DNA of 47,524 nucleotides, taken from contig NZ_JAOVYZ010000010.1 in assembly GCF_026413145.1 (NCBI RefSeq), forward strand, positions 1-47,524, given 5' to 3'. The first letter of the stretch is position 1, and the number at the start of each line of letters is the position of its first letter. Under the pieces are notes generated by a model. It searched no databases and was not told the DNA's origin. It worked only from the letters and a program-made list of their open reading frames with translations. Source of the DNA: Limosilactobacillus kribbianus (GTDB lineage Bacteria; Bacillota; Bacilli; Lactobacillales; Lactobacillaceae). Position numbers and translations under genes: made by a program. This document shows, piece by piece, positions 7,140-16,800 of this stretch.

Positions 7140-8969
7140 TCAATTCTTCCGCCGCAGCTGGGCCCGGACCTCCTCGGCATCGGTGTGGTTTCCGGTGAAG
7201 AGAATGTGGTCGCCCAGCTCGATGATCGTGTCACCGTGGGGCGAAATCGGCTTGTGGTTGCGGTAGATCCGGCTGACCGTGATCCGGTCGATAAATGGCA
7301 AGGAATGCAGTTCCTGACCGGTGTAGCGCCGGTTGCGGACCGTGGCTTCGAACAGCCCGGCCTCGGTATCCGTCAGCATTTCTACAATCGACGGGCTCTC
7401 GATCATCGCCCGCATCACACTGATCTGGACGTTGAAGATGTTATAAATTTCAATCCCCTGGGCCGTCAGTTCGTCGATCCGCCGGTGATCCGTCTTCGGG
7501 TTCTGCTGGCTGGCAATCACCCGGGGCACCCCGTGGCGTTTGGCAATCCGCGCCAGCTTGGCGTTTTTGTGGTCGTTCTTGAAGGCCGCTACCAGGATAT
7601 CCGTGTCGAAGAAATCATGTTCATCCAGCGTCGTCTCATCCACCTTTTCCAGGTAGGTCAGGTCCCGAACCTCGCTGTTGTAGGTCTTGTAATTATCCTG
7701 CGAGTCGGACACCATCCGGACGACGTACCAGTTTTTCGACAATTGCTGCTCGACCGGGACCGTCGCGGTGTTGGCGCCAAGAATAACGACCCGCTGCTTG
7801 ATCATGTCAGCCGGCCCTAGCTTGTAAACCGAATTGAAGACGATCGGCCCGAGAATGCAGACAATCACCGCCGCCAGGATAAAGGCATCCGACTGCGTGC
7901 TGGTGATGGCGTGCAGGTTGCGCGCCACCTGTAGCGATGGCAGGACCAGGGTGATCGTTGTCACGGTCAGAAAACCGCCGGCAAAGGAGTTCCGCTTCGA
8001 GAAGCGCCGCGAAAAGATCAGCACGGTCGGCATCTTCGCCAGGATAAAGCCGGCTACCAGCACCGGGATCAGTGCCAGGGCCCGTGGATTGGCGAAGAGC
8101 TGCTTGATGTCCAGCTTTACCCCGGTCATGATGAAGAAGAACGGGATCAAGAAACCGTACCCGATCGAGGTCAGCTTCTGCTGGGTGTCCTCGCTGGGCT
8201 CGAGCAGCTTCATGACCATCCCCGCCAAGAAGGCCCCGAGGATGTTTTCGGCCCCGACTCGCTCGGCAATCGCCACCAGGGTGAAGATCAGGAAGAAGGC
8301 TAAACGGATGTCCAGTTGGGTCGTTGCCTTCGAAATCTTGTTAAACCAGATGAAGGGCTGCTTGAACCGCCGCAAGAGGATGATCGCCGCTAAGAAGAGC
8401 AGGACGATCAGCCAGAGCCGGCTCGCGTTGCCCCCGTTGATCGAGGCGTAGACGGTCAGCGATAGCATCGGCACGACCTCCCCCAGGACCGCCGTCAGCA
8501 GGATCGTCTGCCCCGCCGGCCGGCCCAGGATTTCCTTTTCTTTCAAGGTCGCAATCACTACGCCGAGGGCGACCGTCGAAAAGAGGATCGTGGTCAGGAA
8601 AATATCGTTGAAGAGCCCCAGCCACTTTAGGATTAGGCCGAGGACCGCCGCGGTGATAAAGACCAGGCCGAACGCCTGCATTGCCAGATTGACCGGCGAT
8701 TTCGGGTTCGGTGCCGCTCCGGCCTGCCGCTTGAAGAGGTCGAAGTTGATTTCCATCCCGGACAAGAACATCAGCATCATCGTCCCCAGGGTCGCCATCA
8801 TGTTGAGTCCCTGAGTCGGGGTCACCCAGCCGAAGACGCTCTTGCCGATAATGATGCCGGTGACGATCTCGGCCACCGCGGTCGGCACACTGGCGATCTT
8901 GAACCGCGCCATCGCGATTGGAATCACCAGGGCCGCTAACATTACAATCAGGAAAGATAATCTTTCCAT
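7140..8969 (-). CDS. CPA2-family cation:proton antiporter with RCK domains
   Basis: A 609-residue membrane protein. Residues about 1-385 form roughly 12 hydrophobic segments of the Na+/H+ exchanger fold, with FLSGMEINFDLFKRQ and GAFLAGMVMKLLEPSE typical of KefB/CPA2 members. A cytosolic RCK (TrkA-N-like) domain begins near VVILGANTATVPVEQQL, and a TrkA-C domain follows (RRYTGQELHSLPFIDRITVSRIYR...GDTIIELGDHILFTG). Such proteins exchange K+ or Na+ for protons under nucleotide control. The first glycine motif of the RCK domain is G-A-N-T rather than G-x-G-x-x-G, so nucleotide binding may be altered. The start has GGAG 9 bases upstream. It is monocistronic. Confidence 0.85.
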   Translation of the reverse strand: MERLSFLIVMLAALVIPIAMARFKIASVPTAVAEIVTGIIIGKSVFGWVTPTQGLNMMATLGTMMLMFLSGMEINFDLFKRQAGAAPNPKSPVNLAMQAFGLVFITAAVLGLILKWLGLFNDIFLTTILFSTVALGVVIATLKEKEILGRPAGQTILLTAVLGEVVPMLSLTVYASINGGNASRLWLIVLLFLAAIILLRRFKQPFIWFNKISKATTQLDIRLAFFLIFTLVAIAERVGAENILGAFLAGMVMKLLEPSEDTQQKLTSIGYGFLIPFFFIMTGVKLDIKQLFANPRALALIPVLVAGFILAKMPTVLIFSRRFSKRNSFAGGFLTVTTITLVLPSLQVARNLHAITSTQSDAFILAAVIVCILGPIVFNSVYKLGPADMIKQRVVILGANTATVPVEQQLSKNWYVVRMVSDSQDNYKTYNSEVRDLTYLEKVDETTLDEHDFFDTDILVAAFKNDHKNAKLARIAKRHGVPRVIASQQNPKTDHRRIDELTAQGIEIYNIFNVQISVMRAMIESPSIVEMLTDTEAGLFEATVRNRRYTGQELHSLPFIDRITVSRIYRNHKPISPHGDTIIELGDHILFTGNHTDAEEVRAQLRRKN

Positions 8970-9090
8970 TATTCATCGCTCCCTATTCATTGAAATCATT
9001 CTTCCTATTATATACTTGCATTTTCCTCTTGCAAACCAGGAAATTTCTATAGTAAACTTATCTAACATCGTAATTCAAAGCGAAAAGCGT

Positions 9091-9117
9091 TATAATTTAA
9101 TTATGTAAACGTTATCA
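9091..9117 (+). promoter_or_regulatory. pepD promoter with perfect cre site
   Basis: A TATAAT box at 9091-9096 is followed by TGTAAACGTTATCA at 9104-9117, which fits the cre consensus TGWNANCGNTNWCA at every position. A site just after the -10 box is classical for CcpA repression. The -35 element is weak. Confidence 0.7.
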
Positions 9118-9143
9118 ATCTACTTTTTGGAGGAGTTTTTGAT

Positions 9144-10550
9144 ATGGCTAATAAACTATCCGCTTGTACCAGTATTTTAATTGGTAAAAAAGCCAGCATC
9201 GACGGCACAATCATGATCGGGCGCAACGAAGACGCCAAGGCCGCCTGGCCGAAGCACATGGTTGTTCATCAGCACGGCGAGATGCCGACCCACTTTATTT
9301 CCAAGGAAACGAAATTGGAACTCGACCTGCCGAGCGACAGTGCCCGCTACACCGCCACGCCGGAATGGACCGACAAGGCCGGCCTGTTCGAAGAAGACGG
9401 GATCAACGAGTACGATGTCGCCATGAGCGCCACCGAGAGTGCCTACTCTAACCCACTGGTTCTTGGTTACGACCCGCTGGTGGACAATGGGCTCAACGAG
9501 GAAGCGATGGTCACCGTCGTCCTGCCATACATCAAGTCCGCACGCGAAGGAGTCCAGCGGCTCGGCAACCTGATCGCCAAGTACGGGACCGGCGAAACCA
9601 ACGGCATCCTCTTCGCCGACAATGATGAGGCCTGGTACTTTGAAACCGGGGCCGGTCACTACTGGGTTGCCCAGAGGATCCCGGACGACTCCTACGCCGT
9701 GGTTGCCAACCAGTTAGCCATCCAGAACATCGACTTCACCGACACGAAGAACTTCATGTTCCATCCCGAGATCCAGGCCTTCGTTGACAAGCACCACCTG
9801 AACCCAGACCCGGACCACTTTAACTTCCGCAAGATCTTTGGGACGGCTGACCGTTCCGACGCGATTTATAGCGAGCCGCGGGTCTGGATCGGCCACCAGC
9901 TCTTCAGTCCCAAGAAGGCCGCAGACGAGACGTCGGAATCAACCGAGTTGCCATTCTTGATGAAGCCGGACCACAAGCTCTCCATCTTCGACGCCCAGCG
10001 CTACCTCAGCAACCACTACGAGGGCACCGAATTTGACCCGATCGGCCACGGCAAGGGCGCACACAAGTACCGGCCGATCAGTCTGGCCAAGACCCAGGAA
10101 TCGCATATCCTGCAGATGAACCGGCAGCCGGGCGCCAACATCCACTGGCTGGCAATGGGCGTCGCCGCCGAGAGCACCTACGTTCCGTTCTTCAACGGGA
10201 TCACCGAGGTACCGGCACCGTACAAGCGCGGCAAGCTGCCGGCCCAGCTGAATTCCGCCTACTGGATCTTCAAGCACGCCAGCGTCCTGGTCGACAGTCA
10301 CCTTCACGAATTCCTGCCATTACTGCGGGAAGTTCAAAAGGAGCGCAACAACGCCGCCATCAAGATGATCGCCGAGACCGACCGCGAATGCCAGACGATG
10401 AACGGCGAGTCGCGGAGCTCCTACCTGACGATGCAGAGCAACGGATACGCTATCGACACCCTGAACGCTTATAAGAAGCTGTCCCTCGACCTGATCACTA
10501 AGATGACCGACTACTGCGCACTGAACTTTAAGACGGATGAGAATCTGTAA
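9144..10550 (+). CDS. pepD: C69-family dipeptidase
   Basis: A 468-residue N-terminal-nucleophile dipeptidase of the PepD/C69 family, the usual length. The N-terminus MANKLSACTSILIGKKAS carries Cys8, the expected nucleophile after removal of a short propeptide, followed by TIMIGRNED. NGILFADNDEAWYFETGAGHYWVAQRIPDDSYAVVAN is also a family signature region. It hydrolyses a broad range of dipeptides in the cytoplasm, supporting peptide nutrition. The ribosome site GGAGGAG is strong, and a cre site in the promoter predicts carbon catabolite control. It is a single-gene transcript closed by a strong terminator. Confidence 0.9.
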   Translation: MANKLSACTSILIGKKASIDGTIMIGRNEDAKAAWPKHMVVHQHGEMPTHFISKETKLELDLPSDSARYTATPEWTDKAGLFEEDGINEYDVAMSATESAYSNPLVLGYDPLVDNGLNEEAMVTVVLPYIKSAREGVQRLGNLIAKYGTGETNGILFADNDEAWYFETGAGHYWVAQRIPDDSYAVVANQLAIQNIDFTDTKNFMFHPEIQAFVDKHHLNPDPDHFNFRKIFGTADRSDAIYSEPRVWIGHQLFSPKKAADETSESTELPFLMKPDHKLSIFDAQRYLSNHYEGTEFDPIGHGKGAHKYRPISLAKTQESHILQMNRQPGANIHWLAMGVAAESTYVPFFNGITEVPAPYKRGKLPAQLNSAYWIFKHASVLVDSHLHEFLPLLREVQKERNNAAIKMIAETDRECQTMNGESRSSYLTMQSNGYAIDTLNAYKKLSLDLITKMTDYCALNFKTDENL

Positions 10551-10620
10551 AATAATTGTTGGAGCATGGCTTGAGGATTTTGCTGAAGCTGTGCTTTTTG
10601 ATTGCCGAAAAAATGCCAAA

Positions 10621-10656
10621 TGAGACCCGATAAACCCACAAATTTATCGGGTCTCA
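10621..10656 (+). terminator. pepD: Terminator of the dipeptidase gene
   Basis: A perfect 14-bp stem TGAGACCCGATAAA / TTTATCGGGTCTCA is followed by TTTTTG. Confidence 0.9.
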
Positions 10657-10779
10657 TTTTTGCATTTTTCAATATTGCGGAGTACCGCAGCGGACTGAGC
10701 CGAGTGCCAGGCCGCCAGCTCACGCGACCAGAGAGTCACAGCCGGAAAGCGTTTTCAACTGCGGCTCGCCCATAAAAAA

Positions 10780-10821
10780 CGCCCCGCAGTTGTTAGAATT
10801 TCATCTAACAATTACGAGGCG
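10780..10821 (-). terminator. Terminator of the surface-protein gene
   Basis: 18-base arms (10780-10797 and 10804-10821) pair with few mismatches and a 6-base loop. On the minus strand a T6 run follows. It starts 18 bases after the stop codon. Confidence 0.85.
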
Positions 10822-10839
10822 CCTCCTCTCAATCATCAA

Positions 10840-13800
10840 TTAGTGCCGACGCAGCGTAATTCCAATTGTCATGCTCAGCATCATCAGACCCAGTGCCAAT
10901 AAGGCGAGGTCGTCTTGATTGCCGGTTTGTGGCAGTTGGCCTTGGCCGTGTCCCGGAGTACCAGGTTGTCCCGGCTTCCCTGGAACGTTTGGCGTTTCAG
11001 GGACGTTTGGTGTCTCCGGCGTCGTTGGCGTTTCAGGAGTTGTCGGCGTTTCAGGCGTCGTTGGTGTATGCGTGTTGGTAATCGTGTCACCATCGACTTG
11101 AGAAGTGTAGCCAGCAGGGACGTTGACTTCCTCCCAGGTGTAGGTAATCGCCTTACCATTGGCATTCTCAGCTAAGCCATCAACCGTTGCCGTCCAGTTA
11201 TCAGCGGCACTCAGCGTGATTGTCTTGACAACTTGACCGTTAGCTAACAGATTGACCGTGATCGTTTGCGGACGCAGGCCATCTTGGTTGTTACCGTCAA
11301 CCCACTGCTTCGTCACAGCCTTTGCGATCGTAACTGGCGTGTGGGTGTTGGTAATCTCGTTGCCGTCCACTTGAGATGTGTAACCAGCAGGAACGTTGGC
11401 CTCTTCCCAGGTGTAAACAATCTTTTGACCATTGGCATTTTCGGCTAAACCATCGACCGTGGCCGTCCAGTTGTTTCCGGCACTCAAGGTAACCGTCTTA
11501 ACTACTTGGCCGTTAGCCAATAAGTTAACCGTGATGTTCTGCGGACGCAGGCCATCTTGGTTATTACCATCAACCCATTGCTTCGTTACGCTCTTACTGA
11601 TCGTAACTGGCGTGTGAGTGTTGGTAATCTCGTTGCCGTTCACTTGAGATGTGTAACCAGCAGGTACGTTGGCTTCTGCCCAGGTGTAGGTAATCTTTTG
11701 ACCATTGGCGTTTTCAGCTAAACCATCAACCGTAGCGGTCCAGTTGTTGCCAGCACTCAAGGTAACCGTCTTAACTACCTGGCCGTTAGCCAGCAGGTTA
11801 ACCGTGATGTTTTGCGGACGCAGGCCATCTTGGTTATTACCATCATTCCACTGTTTCGTCACGGTCTTGGCAACCGTAGCTGGCGTGTGGCTGTTGGTAA
11901 TTTCATCGCCATTCACTTGAGATGTGTAACCAGCAGGTACGTTGGCTTTCTCCCAAGTGTAGACGATCTTTTGACCATTAGCGTTCTCGGCTAAGCCATT
12001 AACTGTGGCGGTCCAGTTGTTGTCAGCACTCAGCGTGATTGTCTTGACAACTTGACCATTAGCTAACAGGTTGACCGTGATCGTTTGCGGACGCAAACCA
12101 TCTTGGTTATTGCCGTCATTCCACTGCTTCGTCACGGTCTTACTGATCGTAACTGGCGTGTGGGTATTGGTAATCGTGTTGCCGTTCACTTGTGAAATGT
12201 AACCAGCAGGAACGTTGGCCTCCTCCCAGGTGTAAACAATCTTTTGTCCATTGGCATTTTCAGCCAAACCGTCAACCGTGGCGGTCCAGTTGTCAGCGGC
12301 ACTTAAGGTAACTGTCTTCACAACTTGGCCGTTAGCTAACAGGTTAACCGTGATGTTTTGCGGACGCAGACCATCTTGGTTATTACCGTCGACCCATTGC
12401 TTCGTCACCGTCTTGGCGATCGTAACTGGCGTGTGGTTGTTGGTAATTTCATTGCCGTTCACTTGTGAAGTGTAGCCAGCAGGGATGTTGGCTTCTGCCC
12501 AGGTGTAAACAATCTTCTGACCATTGGCATTTTCAGCTAAACCTTCAACCGTGGCGGTCCAGTTGTTGTCAGCACTTAAGGTAACCGTCTTCACAACCTG
12601 GCCGTTGGCTAACAAGTTAACCGTGATTGTCTGTGGACGCAAGCCGTCTTGGTTATTACCATCATTCCACTGTTTCGTTACAGTCTTACTGATCGTAACC
12701 GGCGTGTGAGTGTTGGTAATCTCGTTGCCATCCACTTGAGATGTATAACCAGCGGGTACGTTGGCCTCTTCCCAGGTGTAAACAATCTTTTGACCATTGG
12801 CATTTTCAGCCAAACCTTCAACCGTGGCGGTCCAGTTGTTGGCGGTATTTAACGTAACCGTCGTGACAACCTGACCGTTGGCTAACAGGTTGACCGTAAT
12901 TTTCTGTGGACGCAGACCATCTTGATTGTTACCGTCGACCCACTGCTTCGTGACGGTCTTGCTGATCGTAACTGGCGTGTGGCTGTTGGTAATTTCATTG
13001 CCATTCACTTGAGAAGTATAACCAGCAGGAACGTTGGTTTCTTCCCAGGTGTAGACGATCTTCTGGCCATTAGCGTTTTCAAATAAGCCGTCAACCGTCG
13101 CCGTCCAGTTATTTCCGGCACTCAAGGTAACCGTCTTCACAACCTGACCGTTGGCTAACAAGTTGACCGTAATCGTCTGTGGACGCAGACCATCTTGGTT
13201 ATTACCGTCAACCCATTGCTTCGTCACGGTCTTGGCGATCGTAACTGGCGTGTGGGTGTTAGTAATCTCGTTGCCATCCACTTGTGAAGTGTAGCCAGCA
13301 GGTACGTTAGCTTCCTCCCAGGTATAGGTAATCACTTTACCATTGGCATTCTTAGCTAAGCCATCAACCGTGGCCGTCCAGTTGTTGGCGGCACTCAAGG
13401 TAACCGTCTTCACAACCTGACCGTTGGCTAACAGATTGACCGTGATGCTCTGTGGACGCAGGCCATCTTGGTTATTACCGTCATTCCACTGTTTCGTTAC
13501 ACTCTTACTGATTGTAACTGGCGTGTGAGTGTTGGTAATCTCGTTGCCATCCACTTGAGATTCATAACCAGCAGGAACGTTGGCTTCCTCCCAAGTATAG
13601 ACGATCTTTTGACCATTAGCGTTCTCGGCTAAGCCATTAACCGTGGCGGTCCAGTTGTTGGCGGCACTTAACGTAACCGTCTTGACAACTTGACCGTTAG
13701 CCAGCAGGTTAACCGTGATCGTCTGTGGACGTAAGCCGTCTTGGTTATTACCATCATTCCATACCTTCGTTACAGCCTTGCTGATTGTAACTGGTGTGTG

Positions 13801-16800
13801 GGTGTTAGTAATCTCGTTACCATCCACTTGTGAAGTGTAACCAGCTGGGACGTTGGCTTCCTCCCAAGTGTAAACGATCTTCTGACCATTGGCATTTTCA
13901 GCCAAACCGTCAACCGTGGCGGTCCAGTTGTTGGCGGCACTCAAGGTAACTGTCTTAACTACTTGACCGTTAGCCAATAAGTTAACCGCGATCGTTTGCG
14001 GACGCAAGCCGTCTTGATTATTACCATCATTCCACTGCTTCGTCACTGTCTTATCAATAGTGGCCGGCGTGTGGCTGTTGGTAATCGTGTCACCATCAAC
14101 CTGAGAAGTGTACCCAGAAGGTACATTTGGTTCTTCCCAAGTGTAGGTGATCTGGTGACCATTACTGTATGCCGGCAGGTTGGACTGCGTGGCAGTCCAG
14201 TTATGAGCGGCATCAAGCGTTACCTGTGTTGTCGAGACAACAGCGTTGCCTACCTTACCAACCAGGTTAACCGTAATGGTACTTGGACGAGTTCCATCTT
14301 GGTTATTGTGGTCGTCCCACGTCTTCGTCACTGTCTTAGAGATAGTGGCCGGCGTGTGGCTGTTGGTAATCGTGTCACCATTAACTTGGGAAGTGTACCC
14401 AGAAGGTACATTTGGTTCCCTCCAAGTGTAAGTGATCTGGTGACCATTCTGATATGCCGGCAAGTTGGACTGAGTAGCGGTCCAATTTTCAGATGCTTTT
14501 AGCGTTACCGGCGTAGTTGAGACAACGGTGTTGTCAACCTTACCAACCAGGTTAACCGTGATGGTACTTGGACGAGTTCCATCTTGGTTATTGTGGTCGT
14601 CCCACGTCTTCGTCACTGTCTTAGAGATAGTGGCCGGCGTGTGGCTGTTGGTAATCGTGTCACCATTAACTTGGGAAGTGTACCCAGAAGGTACATTTGG
14701 TTCCTCCCAAGTGTAAGTGATCTGGTGACCATTCTGATATGCCGGCAAGTTGGACTGAGTAGTGGTCCAATTTTCAGATGCTTTTAGCGTTACCGGCGTA
14801 GTTGAGACAACGGTGTTGTCAACCTTACCAACCAGGTTAACCGTGATGGTACTTGGACGAATTCCATCTTGGTTGTTGCTATCATCCCACGTCTTCGTCA
14901 CTGTCTTAGAGATAGTAGCTGGCTTGTGACTGTTGGTAATCGTGTCACCATCAACCTGAGAAGTGTACCCAGAAGGTACATTTGGTTCCTCCCAAGTGTA
15001 AGTGATCTGATGACCATTCTGGTATGCCGGCAGATTGGGCTGCGTGGCAGTCCAGTTGTGGTCCGCACTCAAGGTGACCCGCGTGGTTGAGACAACAGTG
15101 TTGCCAACCTTACCAACCAGGTTAACCGTGATGGTACTTGGACGAGTTCCATCTTGGTTGTTGCTATCATCCCATGTCTTCGTCACTGTCTTAGAGATAG
15201 TGGCTGGCTTGTGGGTGTTGGTAACCGTGTCACCATCAACCTGAGAAGTGTATCCAGAAGGTACATTCGGTTCTTCCCAAGTGTAAGTGATCTTTTTACC
15301 ATTAGAATATTCTGGTAAGTTTGACTTAGTAGCTGTCCAATTTTCGGATGCTTTTAGCGTTACCGGCGTAGTTGAGACAACGGTGTTGTTAACCTTACCA
15401 ACCAGGTTAACCGTAATGGTACTTGGACGAGTTCCATCTTGGTTATTGCTGTCATCCCACGTCTTCGTCACTGTCTTAGAGATAGTAGACGGTTGGTGAG
15501 TGTTGGTAATCGTATCACCACTGACTTGAGCAGTGTATCCGGCAGGAACCGTCGGTTCTTCCCAAGTGTAGGTAATCTTTTCACCGTTAGAATATTCCGG
15601 CAGGTTTGACTGAGTGGCAGTCCAGTTATGATCGGCACTCAACGTTACCGGCGTGGTCGAAACAACGGTATTTCCAACCTTACCAACCAGGTTAACCGTA
15701 ATGGTACTTGGACGAGTTCCATCTTGGTTATTGCTGTCATCCCACGTCTTCGTCACTGTCTTAGAGATAGTGACCGGCGTGTGGCTGTTGGTAACCGTGT
15801 CACCATCAACCTGAGAAGTGTATCCAGAAGGTACATTCGGTTCTTCCCAAGTGTAAGTGATCTTTTTACCATTAGAATATTCTGGTAAGTTTGACTTAGT
15901 AGCTGTCCAATTTTCGGATGCTTCCAGCGTTACCGGCGTGGTTGAGACAACGGTGTTGTCAACCTTACCAACCAGGTTGACCGTAATGCTCGTTGGACGA
16001 ATCTTGTCTTGGTCATTATCATCATTCCACTGCTTTGTCACCGTCTTGCTAATCAGGCGATGATCTACAACTGTCTTAATCAAAGCTTCTCCAGTAGCTA
16101 ATTCACCGGCTGAGATTTCCACTTTCTCAGCTTTCTGGTAACCTGCTGGTGCATTGATTTCAATCAAAAGGTAGTAGTCACCACGGACTAAGTTAGTAAA
16201 CGTAACAGTCCCGGCAGCGCCTGTCGTTTGGGTACCAACTAATGAGTTATCATCCTTCTTACGAAGTTCGAAAGTAGCACCCTTCAAAGGAGCACCATCG
16301 TCATCTATCTTCTCAACAGTTAACACAAAATGCTTAACGTCAATTTCACCCTTGCTTTTATTAATTACCATTGTTTGCGGATAATTAATTGGCTGGGTGT
16401 TTGAACGTTCTAATTGTGCAGTATTCTCAATTTTTGTTCCGACAAGTTTTTGCTGTTCATCATCAGAAAGCGTATTTACCGGTCTGCCATTATACAGAAG
16501 CCGATAAAAGATAACATAACCATCGAGATCGTTCATATTCGGCGTGACAAAGCTCATCGTAAAACTCCGGTCATCGCTACTAAACGTCAGTGTATAGCCC
16601 TTTACATTTAAGAGTGAACCATTGCTCCAATTATTATCCTTATAAGTCCATGTTGTCTTATAAAGGAGAAAACTGTTCTCATCATAGGTAAAACCAGCAG
16701 TTTTCAAAGCATCTGTAATCGTAGCAGTTGTACTTGCGGTCTCGCCATGATTAATTATCCGAAGCGCATAAGTCAGGTTCCCTTTAGTAATATCATCAGG

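Larger units (their letters stand above)
10551..10839. other. Intergenic region between two convergent terminators
   Basis: It holds the dipeptidase terminator and the surface-protein terminator. Between them, about 10661-10775 is GC-rich sequence with a small GCGG/CCGC hairpin near 10678-10692. No gene is visible there. Confidence 0.6.

Noticed and set aside
10840-16053. CRISPR-like tandem periodicity
   Set aside because: The repeats are in-frame 91- and 95-codon Cna-B domains, far longer than CRISPR units and without spacers.
10866-16063. Plus-strand frames of 60-168 codons repeated across the adhesin gene
   Set aside because: They recur with the repeat period because they are antisense readings of the Cna-B units; no ribosome sites.
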